Source: an uncultured Actinomycetes bacterium (GTDB taxonomy: Bacteria > Actinomycetota > Actinomycetes > S36-B12). From it: DNA of 7,420 nt. A program made the translations under genes and the position numbers. The DNA lies in contig CAJXUJ010000061.1 in assembly GCA_913061025.1 (NCBI GenBank), positions 1 to 7,420 on the forward strand, given 5' to 3'. Shown here piece after piece: positions 1 to 5,638 of the stretch (positions are counted from its first letter, which is position 1; each line of letters opens with the position of its first letter). The notes under the pieces were generated by a model. That model made no database searches and was not told the DNA's origin. It saw only the letters and a list, made by a program, of their open reading frames with translations.

Positions 1-455
1 CCCGCGAATGCCGACGCGACGACGTCGTATTGCGTGGGGTCGGCGAGTTTGACGCGGAACGATTCCGGCAACGCCTCGGCGGTGACATTCTCCACGATCG
101 GAGAGTTTGCGAACTGCTCGCGGAAGCGCTCGTACGCTTCGTCCTTCGACTCGTAATAGACCTCGTCGACCAGCGGCCGCAAGGACTCGAGATCCGCGCG
201 GATCTGGTCACGCTGCGCGTCGGTTACCGCACCGCTGGCGCAGGATGCGGCGTCACTCCCCCGCGAACACAGGAAGATCGACACCTCGACTTTGTCGTAC
301 CAGAAGTCCTGCATCGTGGTGACCTGTGCGCGCACCAACAGGCTCACACCGAAGAGCGCAAGGGAAACAGCCACCGTGATGATCACGGCGAAGGTCATTG
401 TGAGGTTGCGGCGAAGGCCCGCACCAACCTCACTGGTAACGAATGTCGCGCGCAT
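1..455 (-). CDS. ftsX: Cell division protein FtsX, N-terminal part (runs off the window edge)
   Basis: FtsX is the membrane half of the FtsEX ABC-type complex, which couples the divisome to peptidoglycan hydrolase activation outside the membrane. The visible 151 codons start MRATFVTSEV. A basic stretch with the actinobacterial signature GLRRNLTMT (residues 12-20) leads into one transmembrane helix at about residues 22-43. The extracellular domain follows (KVEVSIFLC, YYESKDEAYERF, LPESFRVKL), with two cysteines (C63, C72) that could form a disulfide. The remaining transmembrane helices lie beyond the window. The ATG overlaps the ftsE stop by one base (TAATG) and has no Shine-Dalgarno of its own, so translation is probably coupled to ftsE. 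The reading frame is open to the edge with no sign of damage. The identification rests on recalled family sequence plus the ftsE neighbour, and I consider it firm. Confidence 0.96.
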   Translation of the reverse strand, partial: MRATFVTSEVGAGLRRNLTMTFAVIITVAVSLALFGVSLLVRAQVTTMQDFWYDKVEVSIFLCSRGSDAASCASGAVTDAQRDQIRADLESLRPLVDEVYYESKDEAYERFREQFANSPIVENVTAEALPESFRVKLADPTQYDVVASAFA

Positions 456-1144
456 TACCGGGCGTATCCGTAGACGCCGCGCGACTGGTCGCGCACCACA
501 TGACCGGTTTCGAGTTCGATGACGCGTCGACGCATCTGATCAACGATCTGAGCATCGTGGGTGGACATGATCACCGTGGTTCCCAGCCGGTTGATCCGAT
601 CCAGCAGTTTCATGATGCCCACCGAAGTATTCGGGTCGAGGTTTCCGGTGGGCTCGTCCGCAATCAGCAGCATGGGTCGATTAACGAACGCCCGCGCGAT
701 GGCAACGCGCTGCTGTTCTCCACCGGAGAGTTCATCGGGCCGACGATCGACCTTGTCTTCCAACCCGACCACCTCGAGGACCTCGGGGACCACTTTGCGA
801 ATGTGGGAACGGGGCTTGCCGATGACTTCAAGAGCGAAGGCCACGTTCTCGAACACGCTCTTATTCGGCAACAGCCGGAAGTCCTGGAAGACGGTGCCGA
901 CCTGGCGGCGAAGCGCCGGGATCTTCCAGTTCGAGAGTCGATTCAATTCCTTGCCCAGGACCCAGACCTGGCCGGAGTTGGGGCGCTCCTCGCGCAGCAC
1001 CAGTCGAAGGAAGGTGGACTTCCCTGAACCGGAGGGGCCAACGAGGAAGACGAACTCACCCTTTTCAATCTCCAGGGACACGTCGTCCAGCGCCGGCCGA
1101 TTCTGGCTCGGGTAAGTCTTGCTGACGTGGTCGAAGAGGATCAC
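455..1144 (-). CDS. ftsE: Cell division ATP-binding protein FtsE
   Basis: This is the cytoplasmic ATPase subunit of FtsEX, 229 aa, the usual FtsE length. All ABC ATPase motifs are present: Walker A GPSGSGKST (36-44), Q-loop Q87 in TVFQDFRLLP, signature LSGGEQQ (139-145), Walker B LLIADEP (159-165), D-loop NLD (168-170) and H-loop H196 in STHD. The phrases NKSVFENVAFALEV and ADEPTGNLDP are typical of FtsE. I chose the GTG at 1144 because homologues begin (M)I-x-F-D/E-x-V-S-K-x-Y at this point and GAGG stands 5 nt upstream. Starting earlier would add about 47 residues of low-complexity non-family sequence. The gene lies 70 bp after prfB. That gap holds a loose -10-like TAGACT (minus strand, 1191-1186) with no convincing -35, so cotranscription with prfB is likely but a separate start is possible. 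Confidence 0.97.
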   Translation of the reverse strand: MILFDHVSKTYPSQNRPALDDVSLEIEKGEFVFLVGPSGSGKSTFLRLVLREERPNSGQVWVLGKELNRLSNWKIPALRRQVGTVFQDFRLLPNKSVFENVAFALEVIGKPRSHIRKVVPEVLEVVGLEDKVDRRPDELSGGEQQRVAIARAFVNRPMLLIADEPTGNLDPNTSVGIMKLLDRINRLGTTVIMSTHDAQIVDQMRRRVIELETGHVVRDQSRGVYGYAR

Positions 1145-1149
1145 AGCTG

Positions 1150-1153
1150 CCTC
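1150..1153 (-). promoter_or_regulatory. Ribosome binding site of ftsE
   Basis: On the minus strand GAGG sits 5 nt before the GTG at 1144. It supports that start over the longer open frame. Confidence 0.6.
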
Positions 1154-1214
1154 GTGGTCGGGGGAATCGTTCGCGGGCCATCGGCAGTCTAAGCACAGGC
1201 CGGGCCCGAGCCCG

Positions 1215-2327
1215 TCAGGACGCGGCCGCCTGTTGCCTACGCCACCTGATGCCCGATGCGATGAAATCGTCGATCTCGCCGTCAAGCACCGCCTGGGTGT
1301 TACCCGTCTCCTGCTCGGTTCTCAGGTCTTTGACCATTTGGTACGGGTGCAGAACGTAGGAACGCATCTGATTGCCCCAGGAACCAGACGAATCTCCCTT
1401 GAGGGCGTCGATCTTGGCCTGCTCCTCCTGGCGCTGCCGCTCGAGAAGCTTCGCCTGGAGGATTCCCATGGCGGTCGCCTTGTTCTGTAGTTGCGAGCGC
1501 TCGTTCTGGCAGGAGACCACGATGCCCGTGGGAATGTGGGTTATTCGGACGGCCGAGTCGGTGGTGTTCACACCCTGTCCACCCGGGCCACTCGAGCGGT
1601 AGACGTCGACGCGTAGATCGTCCTCGGGAATATCCATGCTCTCGGTTTGTTCGACCACCGGGATGACTTCAACGCCCGCGAAGGACGTCTGGCGACGACC
1701 CTGGTTATCGAAGGGCGAGATGCGCACCAAGCGGTGAGTGCCCTGTTCTACGGAAAGAGTTCCGTATGCGTACGGAGCCTTGACCGCGAACGTGGCCGAC
1801 TTGATGCCGGCTTCTTCTGCGTACGACGTGTCGTAGACCTCCACGGACCAACCGTGACGCTCGCAGTAGCGCAGATACATGCGCATCAGCATTTCGGCCC
1901 AGTCAGCCGCATCCACACCACCGGCCTCGGACCTGATGGTGACGAGCGCTTCTCTTTCGTCGTATTCACCCGATAGGAGGGTCCGTACCTCGAGGTCGCT
2001 GACGTCTTTCTCGAGTGCATCGAGTTCAGCCATCGCTTCGTCGAGCGCACCCTGATCGTCCTCGGCCTCGGCTAATTCGATGAGCACCGGCAGATCGGCG
2101 ACCCGTGACTTCAGGGAGTCCATGCGGCGCATCTCGCCCTGAAGGAAGGACAACCGCGAGGTGACCTTCTGGGCATTGGCTTGGTCATCCCACAGGTCCG
2201 GCGCGGACGCCGCGGTCTCGAGTTCGGCAATCTCAGACTCAGTGGCAGGTATGTCGAAGACCTTCTCCAGATTGCCCATCGTCGTTTGCAGGGTGGAGAT
2301 TCGTTCGTCGACTTCAAGGGATGCCAC
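1215..2327 (-). CDS. prfB: Peptide chain release factor 2 (RF2)
   Basis: RF2 recognises UGA and UAA in the ribosomal A site and triggers peptidyl-tRNA hydrolysis. The protein is 370 aa, normal for RF2. The N-terminal PCRF-type helical domain is followed by the stop-codon-reading tripeptide SPF (204-206, in VRISPFDNQG) and the catalytic GGQ loop (249-251, in SSGPGGQGVN). SPF separates RF2 from RF1, which carries a PxT-type tripeptide. The C-terminus (NQMRSYVLHPYQMVKDLRTE) is also typical. The frame is continuous from the start, so the programmed UGA frameshift of E. coli prfB is absent. I chose the GTG at 2327 because MASLEVDERISTLQTTM aligns with recalled actinobacterial N-termini. About 93 open codons upstream are an antisense-style extension over the preceding TadG-like gene. 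No Shine-Dalgarno is visible before this GTG (see the -10-like site). The gene ends in TGA, which RF2 itself reads. Confidence 0.97.
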   Translation of the reverse strand: MASLEVDERISTLQTTMGNLEKVFDIPATESEIAELETAASAPDLWDDQANAQKVTSRLSFLQGEMRRMDSLKSRVADLPVLIELAEAEDDQGALDEAMAELDALEKDVSDLEVRTLLSGEYDEREALVTIRSEAGGVDAADWAEMLMRMYLRYCERHGWSVEVYDTSYAEEAGIKSATFAVKAPYAYGTLSVEQGTHRLVRISPFDNQGRRQTSFAGVEVIPVVEQTESMDIPEDDLRVDVYRSSGPGGQGVNTTDSAVRITHIPTGIVVSCQNERSQLQNKATAMGILQAKLLERQRQEEQAKIDALKGDSSGSWGNQMRSYVLHPYQMVKDLRTEQETGNTQAVLDGEIDDFIASGIRWRRQQAAAS

Positions 2328-2335
2328 GAGGGGCA

Positions 2336-2341
2336 AGAGTA
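2336..2341 (-). promoter_or_regulatory. prfB: Possible -10 element for a leaderless prfB transcript
   Basis: The minus strand reads TACTCT here, fitting the actinobacterial TANNNT -10 pattern, 8 nt before the prfB GTG. Transcription from it would begin at or just before the start codon, which would explain the missing Shine-Dalgarno. No good -35 is visible. Leaderless mRNAs are common in actinobacteria; the assignment here is inference. Confidence 0.3.
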
Positions 2342-2358
2342 CGGCGCCGCTGATCGGC

Positions 2359-2799
2359 CTAACCGACGTAGTCCAAGCGAGCTGCCGATTCCACGGTGAT
2401 GGTCGCCTCCAATGGCCAGAAGGCGGTCCGGATGGGGGCACGGAGCACAGTACGGAGGTCCCGGTCTGAGGCAGCCAGCGAGACGACTTCGAGTCCGGGA
2501 ATAGGAGAGGCATCCTGGGCCACCGATAGTCGGTCGCGGGCCAAGGATCGCGCGGTCGCGGGCACGAGTCGGGTCGCCTCGGTGGCGCCGTAGGCGTAAT
2601 ACGCATCGAGGTCTATTCCTTGCACTCCGGCAAGCACTGCTGCATCGGCTCGAGCCTGCAGCGTCGACCTTTGGAGAAATGCCATCGAGGCGTCGGTGAC
2701 GACGGATACCGCAAGCAGCAACACACCGATGAGCCCGATGCCCAGCAAGAGCACACTGCCGTCCTCGCTCTTCGAGCGTTCGCGGAGCCCTCGGATCAT
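2359..2799 (-). CDS. TadG-like membrane protein, short (Tad N-terminal domain only)
   Basis: The protein is 146 aa. A short charged N-terminus (MIRGLRERSKSEDG) is followed by one transmembrane helix at about 15-37. Then comes SMAFLQRSTLQARADAAVLAG (about 38-58), which matches the LQxxADAAALAG pattern of the TadG/'Tad' N-terminal domain. The rest, about 85 residues, should lie outside the membrane, and I do not recognise it. Full TadG proteins are several hundred residues with a von Willebrand factor A-like region; none is present, so this is the short actinobacterial type (compare Rv3654c-like proteins). Unlike the TadE neighbours it lacks a G-xxxx-E prepilin site. The ATG at 2799 overlaps the preceding tadE stop by one base (TGATG). 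A longer open frame back to 2964 would overlap tadE and is not credible. Likely role: minor structural or anchoring subunit of the Tad apparatus. It ends in TAG, 31 bp before prfB. Confidence 0.85.
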   Translation of the reverse strand: MIRGLRERSKSEDGSVLLLGIGLIGVLLLAVSVVTDASMAFLQRSTLQARADAAVLAGVQGIDLDAYYAYGATEATRLVPATARSLARDRLSVAQDASPIPGLEVVSLAASDRDLRTVLRAPIRTAFWPLEATITVESAARLDYVG

Positions 2800-3224
2800 C
2801 AGATACCCGCCGGACGGTAGGAATCCACGACGAACTCCTCCGAGGCGACAACCGGGACCTCGGCAAGTTCGTTCAATGGTGCCGGCAGCCAGGGCAGGGG
2901 CATGCTCCAATCCACCGTGACGCGAATCCGACCTCCGGGCTCCAGGCACCCACCCCCCGAGCATTCGAGCTCCACTACCTCGCCTGGAAGGTCGATGCCT
3001 CGATCAGCGAACGCGATCTGTGCCGCTTGCCTGGCTCGGAACTCACCACCACTAACCGCGATATCCCTGACATAGACCCGCGCCGCTTCTCGGACGGCGA
3101 AGTTCGCAGCCGAGTAGGCCCCGAGGACCGTCCCGAGGGCAACGATCAGGTAGCCGATCGGGATCATGATGCCCACCGCAATAACGATGAATTCAGGGAT
3201 CGCGGATCCGTTGTCGTTCTTCAT
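2799..3224 (-). CDS. tadE: TadE-like pseudopilin (second of two)
   Basis: This 141-aa protein has the TadE layout: a very short N-terminus, then G6-SAIPE-F with Glu at +5 after the glycine. That is the type IVb prepilin cleavage pattern. A hydrophobic helix follows at about 12-36 and then AANFAVREAARVYV (about 39-52), the helix continuation typical of TadE. The C-terminal domain contains a CSGGGC loop (C88 and C93) that could form a small disulfide loop. If processed, the first seven or so residues are removed and the protein is inserted as a minor pilin. The start region reads GTG GTG ATG. I chose the ATG at 3224 because a GGAG lies 5 nt before it and because it gives the same one-base TGATG overlap as the other junctions. 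Starts at 3227 or 3230 would add only one or two residues. Confidence 0.88.
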   Translation of the reverse strand: MKNDNGSAIPEFIVIAVGIMIPIGYLIVALGTVLGAYSAANFAVREAARVYVRDIAVSGGEFRARQAAQIAFADRGIDLPGEVVELECSGGGCLEPGGRIRVTVDWSMPLPWLPAPLNELAEVPVVASEEFVVDSYRPAGI

Positions 3225-3649
3225 CACCACTCCGAGGAAAAACCCGGCGGCAATTCCCGGGTGGACTCCAGGACAGAACGTCCGGTGACCGTCATCGGAG
3301 TGGGTCCGAGTAATCCGATCAGCGGTAGATCGAGGGTGACGTCAACCGCTGCCACTCCCACCGGCCCGGTTCGATCGATGCGCGCTTGCGTACTTCGGAT
3401 CGCGGTTCCGGCGATCGAATCTCCCAGGATGCGTTCGGTTCGATCCTCACCTGCAGACAGATCGCCACTGGTGAGAGCCGCAAGCCGAGCACCCTCGGCT
3501 GCTGCGCCGATCGCGACACTGCGCACGTGCAGCGCGAGTGTCAGTTGCAGCACACCGAGGGCGACCAGCAAGACCAATGGCGTCACCAGCGCGAATTCGA
3601 CCGGCGCCGCACCATCATCTCGGGCCAGACGATCCAACAGTTGTCTCAC
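3224..3649 (-). CDS. tadE: TadE-like pseudopilin (first of two)
   Basis: This 141-aa TadE family protein is likely a minor pilin of the Tad apparatus. The N-terminus MRQLLDRLARDDG is basic, then acidic. It runs into G13-AAPVE-FALV, a G/xxxxE-F prepilin motif with Glu18 at +5. A hydrophobic helix covers about 19-41, then AIGAAAEGARLAALTSGD continues it in the usual TadE manner. The C-terminal part (DVTLDLPLIGLLGP...VTGRSVLEST) resembles the beta-rich TadE tail that often ends in 'v.a.a....'. The start is GTG at 3649, which overlaps the preceding gene's TGA by four bases (GTGA). No clear Shine-Dalgarno is visible, so translational coupling is expected. Sequence similarity to the second TadE is confined to the N-terminal half, so the two are paralogues that diverged long ago, not a recent duplication. 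Confidence 0.88.
   Translation of the reverse strand: MRQLLDRLARDDGAAPVEFALVTPLVLLVALGVLQLTLALHVRSVAIGAAAEGARLAALTSGDLSAGEDRTERILGDSIAGTAIRSTQARIDRTGPVGVAAVDVTLDLPLIGLLGPTPMTVTGRSVLESTRELPPGFSSEW
3230..3233 (-). promoter_or_regulatory. Ribosome binding site deciding the tadE start
   Basis: The minus strand shows GGAG ending 5 nt before the ATG at 3224. It overlaps the first of two in-frame GTG codons, which argues that the ATG is the real start. Confidence 0.5.
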
Positions 3650-3843
3650 GGTTGCGAAACGCTCGATACCGCTCGATTGAGGACCGATGTGAGTTGATCA
3701 TCCGCAATGAGCCAGATCGCCGTGACCAAGCCAGCCGTCATCACCGTCACCAACACCCATCCGGGTACGTCACCGCGATCGTCGGAGGCGATGTCCTCCA
3801 ACCACGACACAAGGCGAATGTGCAGGTAGCGCGAGATATTCAT
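3646..3843 (-). CDS. Small pilin-like membrane protein at the Flp position
   Basis: The protein is 65 aa. A basic and acidic N-terminus (MNISRYLHIRLVSWLEDIASDDRG) precedes one hydrophobic helix at about 28-47 (GWVLVTVMTAGLVTAIW...). A short tail with DDQLTSVLNRAVSSV follows. Size, topology and place (between tadC and tadE) are those of the Flp major pilin. However, the segment after the glycine is G24-DVPGW, with Trp at +5 where Flp pilins carry Glu. I recall similar 'RGDVPGWVLVTVMTAGL' proteins in other actinobacterial Tad loci, usually annotated as hypothetical. I chose the ATG at 3843 for its strong purine-rich Shine-Dalgarno. A GTG at 3882 would add 13 residues and has no such site. The stop overlaps the next tadE (GTGA). 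Whether it is a processed pilin, a structural core with a different maturation, or an assembly factor is open. Confidence 0.75.
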   Translation of the reverse strand: MNISRYLHIRLVSWLEDIASDDRGDVPGWVLVTVMTAGLVTAIWLIADDQLTSVLNRAVSSVSQP

Positions 3844-3846
3844 GAA

Positions 3847-3858
3847 CTTTCCCTTTCC
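3847..3858 (-). promoter_or_regulatory. Strong ribosome binding site of the pilin-like gene
   Basis: The minus strand reads GGAAAGGGAAAG, with the GGG core 7 nt before the ATG at 3843. It is one of the two strongest Shine-Dalgarno-like sequences in the operon and is not shared with an upstream overlapping gene. Confidence 0.55.
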
Positions 3859-3896
3859 ATAGTTGTTTTCCGTTCTTGTCACGTACGTAGAACCGA

Positions 3897-4784
3897 TTAC
3901 GACGTCAACACCTGAAGACCTCGTAGGCCCGGGAAGAGTGCAATGACGACGACTGTCGGGAGGATGAGGAAGACCACCGGAATCAGCATGATCACGTCCT
4001 TGCGACCCGCCTGCTCCATCAAAGCTTGCTGCTGAACGGCGCGGGCATCACTGGCCTGCGCGCGCACGACTCCAACGAGCGGCGTGCCACGTTCTAGTGA
4101 AATGACCAGGCCGTCGACAAACCTCTCGACTGCGGGAACACCCATCCGATCCGATGCCGATCGCAGGGCCTGCTCGATGGGAACACCTGTGGAGGCTTCG
4201 GCAACAACGGTTGCGAGTTCGTCTCCAAGGTCGCCCGTAACCATCGAGCTGACTCGATGCAGCGCCGGGATGATGGATTCGCCCGCCGCGACGGCGAAGG
4301 CCAGCAATTCGGCAACGTCAGGTAACTGCTCCTCGATCCGAGCCCGACGACGCTTCGCCTGAGCGCTGATGCGCCGATCCAGCAACAGCACTCCGAGCAC
4401 GGCTCCGATGGCCGGCAACAGCACAAGCGCTAACGGCGTGGCGCCCTTGATGATCGCCCACCAGCCGACGACGGCACCGACGCCAAGTCCGGAGCCGCCC
4501 CAGGTGAGTTGGTCCCAGCGCAGCCTCACGATTCCGCCGATCCGACCTGCGGCATCCAACCTGTGGACCGCAGCTTCCGACGATCGCAGCATCCGTGGTT
4601 TCAGCAACGATACGTAGGTGCTCAACGGACCGGAATCGCGCTCATCCAACGTTCGCGTCCCGCGGTGAAGTGCGACACGAAGTGCCAGCGACGGTGGTGC
4701 GGTGGCTCTCATCCGGCCGGCAACGATCAAGACACCGGACATCGCGGCGAGCCCGACGAGTGCTCCCAGGATCGCGGTATTCAT
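3897..4784 (-). CDS. tadC: TadC-like inner-membrane platform protein (T2SSF domain)
   Basis: The protein is 295 aa. It should form, with TadB, the membrane platform on which the TadA ATPase acts during pilin assembly. There is an N-terminal helix (about 6-22), a cytoplasmic linker, and one or two helices at about 98-135. The type II secretion F (T2SSF) domain spans about 150-265, starting EEQLPDVAELLAFAVAAGES and containing STGVPIEQALRS. A final helix (about 266-284) sits in DVIMLIPVVFLILPTVVVIALFPG, a typical TadC ending. The start is ATG at 4784, overlapping the tadB stop by four bases (ATGA), with GGGTGATC just upstream as ribosome binding site. An open frame back to 4889 would overlap tadB and is rejected. 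It ends in TAA, and the operon's only real gap follows. The tadB/tadC names follow gene order and this C-terminus; the two paralogues share the same fold. Confidence 0.9.
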   Translation of the reverse strand: MNTAILGALVGLAAMSGVLIVAGRMRATAPPSLALRVALHRGTRTLDERDSGPLSTYVSLLKPRMLRSSEAAVHRLDAAGRIGGIVRLRWDQLTWGGSGLGVGAVVGWWAIIKGATPLALVLLPAIGAVLGVLLLDRRISAQAKRRRARIEEQLPDVAELLAFAVAAGESIIPALHRVSSMVTGDLGDELATVVAEASTGVPIEQALRSASDRMGVPAVERFVDGLVISLERGTPLVGVVRAQASDARAVQQQALMEQAGRKDVIMLIPVVFLILPTVVVIALFPGLRGLQVLTS

Positions 4785-5638
4785 GCGATCACCCGCTCCG
4801 GCGCCGGTAATCGTCCGAGCCGCTTCATCAATCGGTAGGCAACAACCGAAACAAGTGCTGATCCAGCCAGAACCACGGTTCCGGCCCATGAGGTAAACGC
4901 GGCCACTGCTTCAGGCCGGGTGCACAGCAACGCGAGTGTCAGCCACGGTGCCGCGACCGATATCCGCGCCGCATTCACTGTCCAGGACTGCCGCGCGGAG
5001 ATCTCACCCCGGGTCCGTAGGTCCTCACGCAATAGGGCACTGAGGGTTCTGAGCACATGGCCGAGATCGCTGCCTCCCACGTCTCGCGCGATGCGCAGCG
5101 AGGCGCAGACTCGATCGGCAACGGGATCGGCGAGGGCTCCCTGGAGTGCGTCCAACGCGCGAGGAAACGAACCGGTGGCGCGGTACTGCGCATCGAACTC
5201 GCGGAAGGACAGGCGAAGCGGCTCGGGGCCACGTCGTCCGAGATCCGCAACCGCCTCTGGCAACGACAGACCGGCACGAACAGCTGATGCGAGTTGATCG
5301 ACGGCATCCGGCCACGAGTCCTGACGAGCCTTGTTCTGCTGGACGATGCGTCGACGAAGGAGGACAACCGGCACACTCGCCGAAGCCACTGCGGCGAGTA
5401 CCGCAACCATCGGAACAGCCGTGACGATCAGCGCCGCCGCGCCCACCACGAATGCCGACCCGACGCTGGCTCCAATCAGGCCACCACGCGAGAGCTTGGG
5501 TATGCCGGCCGCATGAACGAGCGCATCCATCCGGCCAGACGTCCGGACCCGCGTCGGCCGCGCCAGCCTGGCGTCGAGGAAGTGCAGAAGGAGCATCAAT
5601 CCGCCCAGACCCACGCCTAGCCCGACCACCGCACCCAT
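4781..5638 (-). CDS. tadB: TadB-like inner-membrane platform protein (T2SSF domain)
   Basis: This 285-aa protein has an N-terminal helix (about 3-20), a basic cytoplasmic linker, and a hydrophobic region of one or two helices (about 54-95). A T2SSF domain follows at about 105-225. It begins RQDSWPDAVDQLASAVRAGLS, the TadB-type version of the motif, and contains LRIARDVGGSDLGHVLRTLSALLRED, typical of TadB. Two C-terminal helices (about 224-241 and 251-268) complete it. It should pair with TadC and contact the TadA hexamer. The ATG at 5638 overlaps the tadA stop by one base (TGATG). No good Shine-Dalgarno is visible, so translation likely depends on ribosomes finishing tadA. The protein ends VIA with TGA inside the tadC start. 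Overall arrangement and length are normal for actinobacterial Tad loci. Confidence 0.9.
   Translation of the reverse strand: MGAVVGLGVGLGGLMLLLHFLDARLARPTRVRTSGRMDALVHAAGIPKLSRGGLIGASVGSAFVVGAAALIVTAVPMVAVLAAVASASVPVVLLRRRIVQQNKARQDSWPDAVDQLASAVRAGLSLPEAVADLGRRGPEPLRLSFREFDAQYRATGSFPRALDALQGALADPVADRVCASLRIARDVGGSDLGHVLRTLSALLREDLRTRGEISARQSWTVNAARISVAAPWLTLALLCTRPEAVAAFTSWAGTVVLAGSALVSVVAYRLMKRLGRLPAPERVIA
4787..4794 (-). promoter_or_regulatory. Ribosome binding site of tadC inside tadB
   Basis: The minus strand reads GGGTGATC, matching the 3' part of the consensus AGGAGGTGATC, 2 nt before the tadC ATG. It lies within the last codons of tadB and supports the start at 4784. Confidence 0.45.

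Noticed and set aside
443..1027. Long plus-strand open frame (194 codons) opposite ftsE
   Set aside because: It is the antisense shadow of a GC-rich gene with all ABC ATPase motifs on the other strand; its translation shows no recognisable domain or start signal.
1201..1214. GC hairpin directly after prfB (CGGGC-TCGG-GCCCG) as terminator
   Set aside because: The stem is only 5 bp and no T tract follows; more likely chance in GC-rich DNA, although a weak attenuating effect is possible.
1145..1285. N-terminal extension of ftsE by about 47 residues
   Set aside because: It overlaps the end of prfB, does not resemble FtsE, and a ribosome binding site marks the GTG at 1144.
2240..2327. Programmed frameshift in prfB as in E. 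coli
   Set aside because: The first ~30 codons are open with no in-frame TGA, and the protein aligns in one frame from the start.
2328..2606. N-terminal extension of prfB by about 93 residues
   Set aside because: It overlaps the TadG-like gene in another frame, is Pro/Arg/Ser-rich and has no counterpart in RF2; homologues begin at the GTG at 2327.
2800..2964. Longer start of the TadG-like gene
   Set aside because: It would overlap tadE by more than 160 bases with a Cys/Gly/Arg-rich segment; the ATG at 2799 fits the operon's overlap pattern and puts the membrane helix near the N-terminus.
3027..3680. Plus-strand open frame of 217 codons opposite the two tadE genes
   Set aside because: The translation is Arg/Ser/Thr/Pro-rich and low in complexity, as expected for an antisense frame; both minus-strand TadE frames have clear motifs and linked start/stop overlaps.
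3857..3885. Internal promoter before the pilin-like gene (GTGACA ... TATGGA on the minus strand)
   Set aside because: The spacer is only 15 bp, the -10 lacks the final T, and the transcript would start inside the ribosome binding site.
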